A DNA stretch of 64,000 nt from Paenibacillus sp. VTT E-133291 (GTDB lineage: Bacteria; Bacillota; Bacilli; Paenibacillales; Paenibacillaceae). Below, in pieces: positions 18,410 through 26,189 of the stretch (the stretch's first letter is position 1; every line of letters starts with the position of its first letter). The notes below the pieces were generated by a model. It was not told where the DNA came from and did no database searches. It worked only from the letters and a program-made list of their open reading frames with translations. Location of the stretch: positions 22,341-86,340 of the forward strand of contig NZ_NFVA01000015.1 in assembly GCF_002264395.1 (NCBI RefSeq), read 5' to 3'. The translations under genes were made by a program, and so were the position numbers.

Positions 18410-18583
18410 TCAACCCTCATCATCATTATGTATGGCTTTATTGTACTCATTGATTAATTCATCCAACCTCATCGACTGTCGAATCACATCGGGATGTAAC
18501 AATCCGCCGTATTCCCTTTCCATTAAATAAAGTTTGGCTCTAGCACCCTCTATTCTTTTTTGGATAATTTCTGGATTATTCAT
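18410..18583 (-). CDS. Spo0E-like aspartyl-phosphate phosphatase, 57 residues
   Basis: A short gene read directly from the sequence: ATG at 18583, AGGAGGT ribosome site 6 bases upstream, TGA at 18410-18412. The product is an all-helical 57-residue protein with the Spo0E family signature near residues 32-48 (DVIRQSMRLDELINEYNK; the usual S-Q/M-x-LD-xLI core). Members dephosphorylate the sporulation regulator Spo0A~P and so delay sporulation. It follows the XRE-TPR regulator on the same strand with a 122-base gap that holds a palindrome (18604-18620), so that regulator may control it. Target response regulator is inferred from family. Confidence 0.85.
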   Translation of the reverse strand: MNNPEIIQKRIEGARAKLYLMEREYGGLLHPDVIRQSMRLDELINEYNKAIHNDDEG

Positions 18584-18603
18584 TACACTACCTCCTCAAA
18601 TTA

Positions 18604-18620
18604 ATATACTAGAGGTATAT
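18604..18620. promoter_or_regulatory. Palindrome before the Spo0E-like gene
   Basis: ATATAC-TAGAG-GTATAT, perfect 6-bp arms around 5 bases, next to a minus-strand TTGACA (18617-18622 region) and 20 bases upstream of the start codon. Plausible operator for the neighbouring XRE regulator; not tested. Confidence 0.45.
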
Positions 18621-18705
18621 GTCAAATTCTAAATTTTACAAAAAAGTGCAGTACTATAAATAAATGATTCCAAGAAATACTAAAAGGGCAGTATTAATTA
18701 CATTA

Positions 18706-20106
18706 CTATGCACTGCCAACAACAAAAACATTTCTCTTTTCGTTGATTCGCTGGACCTTACTAATTAGGTTTTGGTATTCTTTTTGCGTTTCTAAAGATA
18801 CCGTATGTCGAAGCTCTTCAAACATTCCAACACATTTTATAATGCATGATTCGTTATTAACTTTTACTGAATAATCCAAACCCTCCATTATATACTTTAT
18901 ACTAATCTCATATTTATTTCTTCTTATATAATAAAACGCTATCTCAGCCATCAAGTTGGTATATCTATCTATGAAGATTTGTTGATGGTTATAGGATCTA
19001 ATCTCTAGCTGATGATCTCTACAATCTAATATTTTCCCCTCAAACCGCAGAAGGATATCATCCACGTTAAATTGATAGTAATTAGCTGCTTGAAGGATTT
19101 TGATTAGACCCGAGAGGATCTCTTCCTCCCTTTGTTCCATGTATGCCACATAGTCCGGCAGCACTGTTATATCCCCTTTTAAAATTTGTAGCAAATAAAT
19201 ATGAGCACGGGCCCACTCCATACATTGGCTCATATGCTGCAAAGCTTCTTCCGTGTCTTCCCGAATCCAGTTGATATCCATATACATGTTAACATATTGT
19301 AAAGCTCTATCATAATCTCCTAGCTCTCTATAAACTACTGAACGTAACAAGTAAGAGTATTGAATATATGAGAAAAGGGGGATTTCAGGTTCCTTTTGAA
19401 GCCTGCTTTTTCTAGCACGGTCATATTTGGCATGATATTGAATGGTTGCTTTATCCCCCATTTCCTTAGCCATTGCCATTACCTTGTCCCAATGTCGTAA
19501 AGCACAATATGTATACGCCAAATCTTTCAACGCAGCAAGCTGGTCCACCTCATCAAGCCGGTTAACAAATCCTTCAAATTGCACAGCTGCGCGCAAATTA
19601 GCATCCTGATCTTCACCCAAAGCGATCGTGAACAGCCTGTATTGACAAAGGGCCAGCCGTTCTGAATGCTGATACTTCTCACTCTCAGCCACACTCTGAT
19701 ATAACATCGCTGCTGCTTTGTGTTTCCCTAGCGTAAAAAAATCCTCTGCAGTATCAAATAACGAGGGCGTATAAGATAAGCTGTCCATCATGATCCCAAC
19801 TACCCGTGCAATACATTCCAGCTTATCCAGCTCTGCACAGCGATATAGAAATGGTCGAAGACGTCTCCAATTCGGATTAGAGTGAACAAAGCATTCATCC
19901 ACATACAAATCATAGTAGCAGCCTTCTTCTAATCCCATACCTTCTGTAATCCGATCTAATTGTTGCATGGCTATCGGGCGATTCCCATTGATGATATTAC
20001 TGATTGTGCCTGAATTTACCTTAGACACCTCTGCGAACTGATTAATCGTTGTCCCATGTTTCTTGAGATAGTCCGCCAGTTCTGCACGAATGGTCATCTG
20101 CTTCAT
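18706..20106 (-). CDS. XRE-family regulator with TPR-like C-terminus, RRNPP/AloR-like
   Basis: About 466 residues. N-terminal XRE helix-turn-helix (residues about 5-60: LADYLKKHGTTINQFAEVSKVNSGTISNIINGNRPI as the helix pattern, key residues G, N, S, N), followed by about 400 residues of helical repeats resembling the tetratricopeptide peptide-binding domains of RRNPP quorum receptors (Rgg, PlcR, AimR and the Paenibacillus AloR group). ATG 20106 has GGAAGGTGG upstream; the longer frame adds 14 unlikely residues. Promoter TTGACC-17-TATATT at 20163-20191. I find no obvious secreted pro-peptide gene in the following 122 bases; the next gene is Spo0E-like. Quorum-peptide sensing is inference from architecture. 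Confidence 0.8.
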   Translation of the reverse strand: MKQMTIRAELADYLKKHGTTINQFAEVSKVNSGTISNIINGNRPIAMQQLDRITEGMGLEEGCYYDLYVDECFVHSNPNWRRLRPFLYRCAELDKLECIARVVGIMMDSLSYTPSLFDTAEDFFTLGKHKAAAMLYQSVAESEKYQHSERLALCQYRLFTIALGEDQDANLRAAVQFEGFVNRLDEVDQLAALKDLAYTYCALRHWDKVMAMAKEMGDKATIQYHAKYDRARKSRLQKEPEIPLFSYIQYSYLLRSVVYRELGDYDRALQYVNMYMDINWIREDTEEALQHMSQCMEWARAHIYLLQILKGDITVLPDYVAYMEQREEEILSGLIKILQAANYYQFNVDDILLRFEGKILDCRDHQLEIRSYNHQQIFIDRYTNLMAEIAFYYIRRNKYEISIKYIMEGLDYSVKVNNESCIIKCVGMFEELRHTVSLETQKEYQNLISKVQRINEKRNVFVVGSA

Positions 20107-20162
20107 GTTCAAAGCCACCTTCCGCCAACATAATTCATAGATAAACAAATAGCATTTTAATA

Positions 20163-20191
20163 AATATATGTCTAATTATTCCAGTGGTCAA
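20163..20191 (-). promoter_or_regulatory. Promoter of the XRE-TPR regulator
   Basis: Minus-strand TTGACC (20186-20191), 17-bp spacer, TATATT (20163-20168), about 55 bases before the chosen start codon. Confidence 0.6.
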
Positions 20192-20260
20192 ATACTTTTT
20201 TTTCTATTCCTTTTCATTATGCAATTATTCGGTGATCAATGTATAGACTTTAGATTAGCA

Positions 20261-20289
20261 AAAGAAAAAAACACCAGAATACAAGGTGT
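20261..20289 (-). terminator. Terminator after the anti-sigma gene
   Basis: Minus-strand ACACC (pairing with GGTGT) hairpin, 20271-20275 with 20285-20289, followed by a run of T on that strand (20261-20270 is A-rich on plus). Weak stem but a good T-tract, 75 bases after the stop. Confidence 0.55.
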
Positions 20290-20362
20290 AATAGACCTTT
20301 TCTGATGGTTTTCCTTATGATATTGCTATCAATAGTTATTCAATACATGCATTTAAATTCAA

Positions 20363-21121
20363 CTAAGAGCTAGGTTTAATCATCATATCCAGCTTTTTAA
20401 TATAAGGGTCTAGCGTTTTGATTAACTTCTCTTGGTTTTGTATCTCTTCTTTCGAAAGCCGATCCATATGAACACTGCCATCTGCATCAAATACCTTCGC
20501 ATCATAGCTTTGTAAGTCTATGATTAATCGTTCGATTTCCTCAAACTCTTTTTTAGTAAGCCTCTGTTCAGCTTTTTCAAGCAAGCCATTCCAGAAAGCA
20601 TCACGATCTACGGATTGCACTGATTTGTTTGATGTTTTCGCTTCATTTATTTGTTCAAAATAAGGTTCAAGCTTTGCGTGTAGCTCTTTATATGCCTGCT
20701 GGTCCTTCGCACCTAACCGTTCTAGGTGAAAGACGCCTTCAGCATCGGTCATTTGCAGATGATAAGATCCCAATTCCTCTAGTAAGGACATCAGCTTTGT
20801 GAATTCCTCTTCGTCAAAGCTTTGCTTCGCGTTTTCCAGTTTCGCCTCAAGCCTGTCATATTGTTGTTGGGTTACTCCTATCGTAGCAGCAGTTGCAGAG
20901 GACCCATACATGTTGTCTGCCAAATAATGATATCCGGCATAAGCTCCAGTAGGAATTAATAGTGCAGCCGCCATAATACTTGCTACAAACCATTTCTTCA
21001 TACGTCTTCCCCCTTGTTTGGCTGCGGCCCTATTTAGAATTTGCTCCATCAGTTCCGGTGGGGCACTTATATTTCTCGCCTCTTCCTGCAGAACTGTCCG
21101 TAACTCTTCATTAAAATTCAT
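20363..21121 (-). CDS. DUF3600-type membrane anti-sigma factor
   Basis: 252 residues. A cytoplasmic N-terminus (about 1-42) that could bind sigma, one membrane segment (about 44-63, FVASIMAAALLIPTGAYAGY) and an extracytoplasmic part with two similar alpha-helical repeats (about 85-150 and 170-245; compare the two blocks ending in DAEGVFHLERL and DADGSVHMDRL). This duplicated outer domain matches DUF3600 proteins described as negative effectors of ECF sigma factors. It overlaps the sigma gene by 11 bases, so the two are made together. The signal sensed is unknown. Confidence 0.8.
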   Translation of the reverse strand: MNFNEELRTVLQEEARNISAPPELMEQILNRAAAKQGGRRMKKWFVASIMAAALLIPTGAYAGYHYLADNMYGSSATAATIGVTQQQYDRLEAKLENAKQSFDEEEFTKLMSLLEELGSYHLQMTDAEGVFHLERLGAKDQQAYKELHAKLEPYFEQINEAKTSNKSVQSVDRDAFWNGLLEKAEQRLTKKEFEEIERLIIDLQSYDAKVFDADGSVHMDRLSKEEIQNQEKLIKTLDPYIKKLDMMIKPSS

Positions 21122-21695
21122 GCAGGTCCTCCACCTTTCCCTTAAAAAGAGTATGATTGTCTGGCTTCTGACGAAGCTTCTGTAGTGCAGCGTGAATACG
21201 GGATTTCACGGTTCCGAGCGGAATACCCAGTATCGCAGCACTTTCTTCCTGTGAATATTCATTTAAATAATGCAGAATAATCACTTGCTTCAGCTTAAAA
21301 GGAAGACGCTCTACACTTGCTAGCAGGCGGCGGTTAGATAACCTGTCCACAACATCACTCGTGAAATCATGCTCCAGCATTAGATCTGTTTGTTCTACTT
21401 TTTTAACCATTCGGAGATGCTTCCATCTCTTTCTTCGATAGGCATGAATTTGCCGCATGACCACTCCCATCAGCCAAGGCTTAAAGGGACGGTTCACGTC
21501 AAATTGTTCAAGAGAACGGTGCACCTGAATGTAAATATCCTGAACGATATCATCCACATCGGAGGCTTCGCGAACGAGGAAATGAACGGTCTGATACACA
21601 TCCCGGATCGTTGCTTCATATAGCTCACCATACGCTTCACGACTGCCGGCTATCGTAAGCGCAATGAGCTGAGAATATTCATTTGGATGTTTCAT
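21111..21695 (-). CDS. ECF-family RNA polymerase sigma factor
   Basis: About 194 residues. Region 2 (about 22-90) with the DVDDIVQDIYIQVHRSL core that binds the -10 element and the FKPWLMGVVMRQIHAYRRKRW end. Region 4 (about 125-180) with the YSQEESAAILGIPLGTVKSRIHAALQKLR pattern of a -35-binding helix-turn-helix. ATG 21695 is better placed relative to AAGGAGG than the TTG at 21704, which sits 2 bases after it. Co-transcribed with a DUF3600 anti-sigma. Its regulon may include its own promoter. Confidence 0.9.
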   Translation of the reverse strand: MKHPNEYSQLIALTIAGSREAYGELYEATIRDVYQTVHFLVREASDVDDIVQDIYIQVHRSLEQFDVNRPFKPWLMGVVMRQIHAYRRKRWKHLRMVKKVEQTDLMLEHDFTSDVVDRLSNRRLLASVERLPFKLKQVIILHYLNEYSQEESAAILGIPLGTVKSRIHAALQKLRQKPDNHTLFKGKVEDLHEF

Positions 21696-21955
21696 CCCTC
21701 TCAATCCCTCCTTCGGTCTTACACTATATATTGGTAAATCAAAGAGATATCGTTCGAATTATTTTAAGGAGACAACCAGACAGTGACTCTCCAGTTGTTG
21801 AAGTATCGCTGTCTGGTGTTTTTACTCTGCCGAAGCTTGTTTGATGATCTTCCCAGTCCAACACTTTAACATTAACCAATACATCATCAACTCCCTTGAC
21901 AAGCTTATTATAGCTTCTATATATTTTAGGAACTAAAGTAAATTGGAGTGTGGCT

Positions 21956-22375
21956 ATGAGCACAGAGCAAGATAAACACTATGCTATCCATAAGGTTATG
22001 GAATCCATGGCAAATGTGCAGCAGAAATCCCAGTTCTTCATTGATATGATCACCAAGCAGGAGACCCTGACTCACAATCAGATCCTACTGTTGTTCCAGC
22101 TCAGGCTTATAGGCAGCTTGAACATTACTGACATCTCCGAACGATTCGTTATTACACCCGGAGCCGCTTCCTCGATGTGCGATAAGTTGGAAGATGCCGG
22201 TCTTATCGAACGTGTGCGGACGAAGGAGGATCGCAGAGTCGTCAACATTGTTCTTACAGAACAAGGGCATCAGCGGATTCTCCAGATCTTTGAAGCCTTT
22301 CCTACCTCTGATTTGGATAAAATTTCAGGAACCTTAGAACAAATAAATGTGCTAATGGATAAAATGATGAACTAA
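21956..22375 (+). CDS. MarR-family transcriptional regulator
   Basis: 139 residues, all of a typical MarR winged helix: dimer helices at both ends and DNA-binding part about 45-105 (LTHNQILLLFQLRLIGSLNITDISERF, then the wing DAGLIERVRTKEDRRVVNIVLTEQG; pattern only). ATG 21956 lies 7 bases after TTGGAG; the GTG two codons earlier is less well placed. Followed by a strong terminator, so it is its own unit. Possible target is the bactofilin-like gene downstream, but no shared operator is evident. Confidence 0.85.
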   Translation: MSTEQDKHYAIHKVMESMANVQQKSQFFIDMITKQETLTHNQILLLFQLRLIGSLNITDISERFVITPGAASSMCDKLEDAGLIERVRTKEDRRVVNIVLTEQGHQRILQIFEAFPTSDLDKISGTLEQINVLMDKMMN

Positions 22376-22395
22376 AAGCTTTTGGGTTATATATG

Positions 22396-22427
22396 CTGCC
22401 TGTCAGGAAACTGACGGCAGTTTTTTT
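22396..22427 (+). terminator. Terminator after marR
   Basis: CTGCC-TGTCAG-GAAA-CTGAC-GGCAG hairpin (22396-22420, one T bulged) followed by seven T. Confidence 0.88.
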
Positions 22428-22444
22428 ATGTTCAAAATACTATA

Positions 22445-22473
22445 TTGACTATATATTATAATAATTATATATT
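22445..22473 (+). promoter_or_regulatory. Promoter of the bactofilin-like gene
   Basis: TTGACT (22445-22450), 17-bp spacer, TATATT (22468-22473), in a very AT-rich stretch 40 bases before the start codon. Confidence 0.55.
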
Positions 22474-22512
22474 TTAATCATTAAAATATATTTCGAAAGG
22501 CGGCCCCTATAA

Positions 22513-23160
22513 ATGTCCAATGCTAATGATCCTTTTGAATGCCAAGAAATGATCGGTCCACCGCTGAAAGTAAGAGGTTCACTGACCCTCAAAGAAGATG
22601 TTCGTGCGGATACCATCGATGTTGTCGGCCATTTAAGTGCAAAGAACAATGTTACTACCGCAAAGTTAAAAGTATCTGGTGATTGTTCGATTGGAGGTCA
22701 TTGTAGAGCCGAACAGGTTATCAATCTGGGAGGTCTCCGTGTTCAACACATCCAAGCTGACAGACTGCAATCGTCTGGATACTTTTCTGCAGCACAAAAT
22801 GCTGCAGTCGAAACCTTTTATGCCGAAGGTGCTGTGAAGATCCATAGGTTAACTGCTGAATCCTCCATTGAGCTACGTTTAGGAAACAGAAGCACAATCG
22901 ATGTCATAAAATCTAGCGGTACCATTACTGTTAAGCCATCTTTGAAGCTAATGAATGCGCTAATCCCCTACTTCCGGAAGCTTACCTGCGAAACGATTGA
23001 AGGAACTAGCATCATGTTATATCGAACGACAGCAGAACTCGTCTGCGGTGAAGATATTGTCATCGGACCGGGTTGTTCTATTGGGGAGATCCGCTATAGC
23101 AAAAGTCTAACGGTAGACTCTAAATCACAAGTTGCTCGGACCGTATTTTTAAATAAATAG
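22513..23160 (+). CDS. Bactofilin-like polymer-forming protein
   Basis: 215 residues made almost entirely of short beta-strands with the periodic hydrophobic and G pattern of a right-handed beta-helix (for example LKVRGSLTLKEDVRADTI, LKVSGDCSIGGHC, DIVIGPGCSIGEI). No signal peptide or membrane segment, so cytoplasmic. Bactofilins polymerise and scaffold cell-envelope enzymes; B. subtilis BacE/BacF (YhbE/YhbF) are comparable. It is longer than minimal bactofilins and the centre (about 90-160) is less regular. Ribosome site AAAGGCGG upstream of ATG 22513. Confidence 0.7.
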   Translation: MSNANDPFECQEMIGPPLKVRGSLTLKEDVRADTIDVVGHLSAKNNVTTAKLKVSGDCSIGGHCRAEQVINLGGLRVQHIQADRLQSSGYFSAAQNAAVETFYAEGAVKIHRLTAESSIELRLGNRSTIDVIKSSGTITVKPSLKLMNALIPYFRKLTCETIEGTSIMLYRTTAELVCGEDIVIGPGCSIGEIRYSKSLTVDSKSQVARTVFLNK

Positions 23161-23263
23161 CAAACGTAACAACCTTGTCTCCGCTTTGTTTACAGAAAGT
23201 GACCTACTACGCGCTGATTTAATCTATACTTAAGAGGACTGGACTTAATCCTCGGAGGTAATT

Positions 23264-24397
23264 ATGAATAAAATCATCGTAATCGGAGCTATCACGCTCT
23301 TTTTAGCCGGATGCGGAGCATCGGCATCTATAGATATGGATACAACAATGGCAATTAACCAAACACAAACTACCGAAGCACCACTGAAGCTAATCGTTGA
23401 TGGAGAAACCGTTCTTCCTTCTCTCCCACCTTTTTTCTCAGGTGATAAGGTCTATGTACCTGCAAAAGTACTCATGGAGTACTACTCATCTGAACAACAA
23501 TGGGATAATGCTACGAAAACCTTAACTATCTCTGATGGAAGCAGTAAATATGTTTTGAAGCCAGGCAATGAGTATATGCAAGGTGACGGTTATCAAAATG
23601 AGCTGGGGGGACCTGCAATTCTACGAAATGGTATTTTTTATATTCCGGCAGACTCTCTAAACTCTCTCTCTGGTGCCACTGCGCAGCTGAATGCCTCGCA
23701 AAATGAAGTTTCCATTACATCAGGGGATGTTAGTACTACCGTAAGAACACCCAGCGAACCTCTCGCGATTGCTACAGAAAATGACCAAGTTAAGCTGTAT
23801 ACTGCCCTCAAAAATGGCGGTACCTACGAAGGATTTGTTGTAGAGGTGAACGGTAACAAGCATACGTTTAATTGGGAAGCACCAAGATTGTTAGATTACA
23901 CTCCTGAGATTCATTATGCCGATATAGATCAGGACGGGCAGGAAGAAGTGGTAGTCATACTGTGGCTAGGAACAGGTACGGGCATGTCTATGCAGGAGCT
24001 TCACGTCATTAAGCCTAACCAGTGGAAAGAAATGAATGTACCTTCCGCGGATAAAGCTGCCTCAGCATTTGTTACCTCAAAAATCTCCAATGAAAAAGGC
24101 GATGCCTTAATTCAAATTCAGGTAAAAGGTTCAACTCCATCTATAGTTACTATGCGTTATCCGGATCGTGGCGAAGATGGCAATCTTGGCGAAAAAGCCG
24201 GGATTGGTGCTGTGACTTACTACATGGTGGAAGAAGGCAAGCTGAAAGCTGAAACCAATGTTTATATCGGATTTTTGGAGAGTATTGGCACACTAACCTT
24301 TTCCTACAAATCAGGAAATGATGGAATGGAACCTGAATCCATACGCTTTGCGCCTCATGAAGAGTATGCCTCTTATGTGGTGGGTAAGCAGTTATGA
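23264..24397 (+). CDS. Lipoprotein with copper-amine-oxidase-N domain
   Basis: 377 residues. Lipobox LAGC at about residues 14-17 predicts membrane anchoring. Residues about 40-150 form a copper amine oxidase N-terminal-like domain (VYVPAKVLMEYYSSEQQWDNATKTLTI and IFYIPADSLNSL pattern), which is a wall or surface module with no oxidase activity. Residues about 160-370 resemble an integrin/VCBS-like beta domain (YADIDQDGQEEVVVILW calcium-type loop). GGAGGT ribosome site 7 bases before ATG. Its last 4 bases overlap the TatD gene, so the two are coupled. Confidence 0.75.
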   Translation: MNKIIVIGAITLFLAGCGASASIDMDTTMAINQTQTTEAPLKLIVDGETVLPSLPPFFSGDKVYVPAKVLMEYYSSEQQWDNATKTLTISDGSSKYVLKPGNEYMQGDGYQNELGGPAILRNGIFYIPADSLNSLSGATAQLNASQNEVSITSGDVSTTVRTPSEPLAIATENDQVKLYTALKNGGTYEGFVVEVNGNKHTFNWEAPRLLDYTPEIHYADIDQDGQEEVVVILWLGTGTGMSMQELHVIKPNQWKEMNVPSADKAASAFVTSKISNEKGDALIQIQVKGSTPSIVTMRYPDRGEDGNLGEKAGIGAVTYYMVEEGKLKAETNVYIGFLESIGTLTFSYKSGNDGMEPESIRFAPHEEYASYVVGKQL

Positions 24398-25176
24398 TGG
24401 ATGCCCATATACATTTAGAGCAATATGAACTTGAGGTTTCACAACAAATGTTGAGTGAGCTTCCTAACTTGGGGATCGAAGCCCTGATTGCTGTCTCCAT
24501 GAATTTAGACTCTTGCGTTCGCACTCAAAAGCTTGCTGTTACCTATCCCGGAGTGGTACACCCAGCTTATGGTTTTCATCCAGAGCAACCCATACCGCAG
24601 AAAGCTGAATTATCCTCTTTGCTGGAATGGATTGAGCGTCAAGCCCGGGAGGATTTCATCGCTGTAGGTGAAATTGGACTGCCTTATTATTCGCGTGCTG
24701 AAGCACAGGAGCGCGGCGAAGCTTTTGATATGGAGCCTTACATTCAGCTTCTTGATCAGTTGCTTGAGCTTGCCGCCCGTATAGATAAACCAGTGGTCCT
24801 GCACGCTGTTTATGAGGATGCGCTGATTGCCTGTGATCTATTAGAGAAACATGGTATAAAGCGTGCCCACTTCCACTGGTTTAAGGGACCCGAAAAAGCC
24901 ATTGCCCGTATGATTAAGAATGGATACTACATCTCTTTCACCCCTGATATCCTTTATGAGACGGAGATCCTAGAGCTCGCCCGCCGCTATCCCCCAGAGC
25001 TTGTCATGGCGGAGACCGATGGTCCTTGGCCATTTGAAGGATCTTTTGCGGGCAGAGTCACGCATCCATCTATGATTCGAGAGGTTGCTGCCGCTTGGGG
25101 AGCTCTACATGGCTACACTTCCAGCCATGCAGAAGAGATACTGACTGCGAATACTAAGCGATTTTATAGCTTGTAA
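24394..25176 (+). CDS. TatD-family metal-dependent hydrolase
   Basis: 260-residue amidohydrolase-type barrel. Metal ligands are visible as MDAHIHLEQ (residues 2-9), E in VGEIGLPYY (about 93), H in VVLHAV (about 132), H in HFHWF (about 155) and D in AETDGPWP (about 209). TatD proteins are 3'-exonucleases or amidohydrolases of uncertain substrate. The gene overlaps the preceding lipoprotein by 4 bases (ATGA). Somewhat divergent from canonical TatD (opening HIHLE rather than HxHLD), so the exact reaction is open. Confidence 0.82.
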   Translation: MMDAHIHLEQYELEVSQQMLSELPNLGIEALIAVSMNLDSCVRTQKLAVTYPGVVHPAYGFHPEQPIPQKAELSSLLEWIERQAREDFIAVGEIGLPYYSRAEAQERGEAFDMEPYIQLLDQLLELAARIDKPVVLHAVYEDALIACDLLEKHGIKRAHFHWFKGPEKAIARMIKNGYYISFTPDILYETEILELARRYPPELVMAETDGPWPFEGSFAGRVTHPSMIREVAAAWGALHGYTSSHAEEILTANTKRFYSL

Positions 25177-25181
25177 ATAAA

Positions 25182-25221
25182 CAAAAGGATGGTTCCTAGC
25201 GAATGCCAGGCCATCCTTTTG
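25182..25221. terminator. Bidirectional terminator between TatD and histidine phosphatase
   Basis: Perfect 11-bp arms CAAAAGGATGG / CCATCCTTTTG (25182-25192, 25211-25221) between converging genes. Confidence 0.88.
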
Positions 25222-25252
25222 AATAATCACAGCTTTATCCCAATTTGGGAGT

Positions 25253-25819
25253 TCACAACCTTTCCACACCCACTAACGCTGCGCCTGTGAATTCCATTTT
25301 ATAAATATCCGGCTTTGTGGTTTGAAGTAGAAAATCCAGATCATATTTAGCGTCAAAATAATTCATCATAAGTGTCATGACTGCACCGTGAGTTCCAATC
25401 GCAACCTTTTGCCCACTGTGTTGTTTCAGTATATCCTGCAGCACGCTAACTGATCGCTTCTGACACGCATGAATGGACTCTCCACCAACCGGAACAAAAT
25501 CCGTATCAGCAAACATTGTTGCCAGTAATGGATATAGCTGCTGGTCAGGCATGATCCTATTTCCATCCGAAAAATGAATTTCCCGAAGATCTTCAATACT
25601 TTGAATCTCTGCCCCTAACTCCTGCGCCAATCCAGTAATCGTATGTATAGCCCGAAGATACGGACTTGAATAAAAGACTTCAATTCCTTCGAAACGTAAT
25701 TTCTCCGTTATCTTACGGGCATCCGCCTCTCCCTTCGCTGTTAATCCACGTGATCTCTCAGTTCCTCCGGGCAGCTTGGGTGACTCTCCATGCCTTACCA
25801 TATAAATAAAAGTTGCCAT
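25253..25819 (-). CDS. Histidine phosphatase family protein
   Basis: 188 residues with the RHGE motif near the N-terminus (MVRHGESPK; H10 is the phospho-acceptor), a YSSPYLRAIHT motif (about 54-64) with the second arginine, and GTHGAVMTL with the second catalytic histidine (about 143). Broad-specificity phosphatase or phosphoglycerate mutase-like; substrate unknown. Its start lies 106 bases from repeat element B. Start ATG has GGGGGAAGA upstream. Confidence 0.88.
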   Translation of the reverse strand: MATFIYMVRHGESPKLPGGTERSRGLTAKGEADARKITEKLRFEGIEVFYSSPYLRAIHTITGLAQELGAEIQSIEDLREIHFSDGNRIMPDQQLYPLLATMFADTDFVPVGGESIHACQKRSVSVLQDILKQHSGQKVAIGTHGAVMTLMMNYFDAKYDLDFLLQTTKPDIYKMEFTGAALVGVERL

Positions 25820-25925
25820 TCTTCCCCCTCCTCTACCTCTACAATTTCTCGTGTTCTATCCGAACTCCTTCATAAAAAGCCCTTATGGGCAAGAATCGAT
25901 CCTAGCGAGCTAGAAAGTCTCTTAA

Positions 25926-26103
25926 TTGCACTCTATACAACTGTTAAGCGTAAAAAGGGGTCTGCTGAGCAAATAAGTGTAGTTTCTGCAACTAAAAACC
26001 ATCATTTCTACCCCAAAAGAGAAAAAATCAAATTATAGCTGCACTAAATACAACTAAAGTTCGCTTTGAACGATGGAACAGCATTTAATTGCAGATTCTG
26101 CTA
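25926..26103. repeat. Four-box palindromic intergenic element B
   Basis: Four boxes of 5-N5-5 form at 25926-25940 (TTGCA/TACAA), 25977-25991 (GTGTA/TGCAA), 26039-26053 (CTGCA/TACAA) and 26089-26103 (TTGCA/TGCTA). Spacings are 51, 62 and 50 bp. Boxes 2, 3 and 4 are each followed by CTAAA, box 1 by CTGTT. Arms are less perfect than in element A. It fills the 370-base gap between the histidine phosphatase start and the MFS stop. No credible gene is present here. Confidence 0.75.
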
Positions 26104-26189
26104 CTAAATGCTAGGTAAGCCTGCTAGGTAGTCAGTCTACTCAAGCTCTCTAGTCAGGCTAGTTTGCCTGACCTTCACTATCAGCTGCC

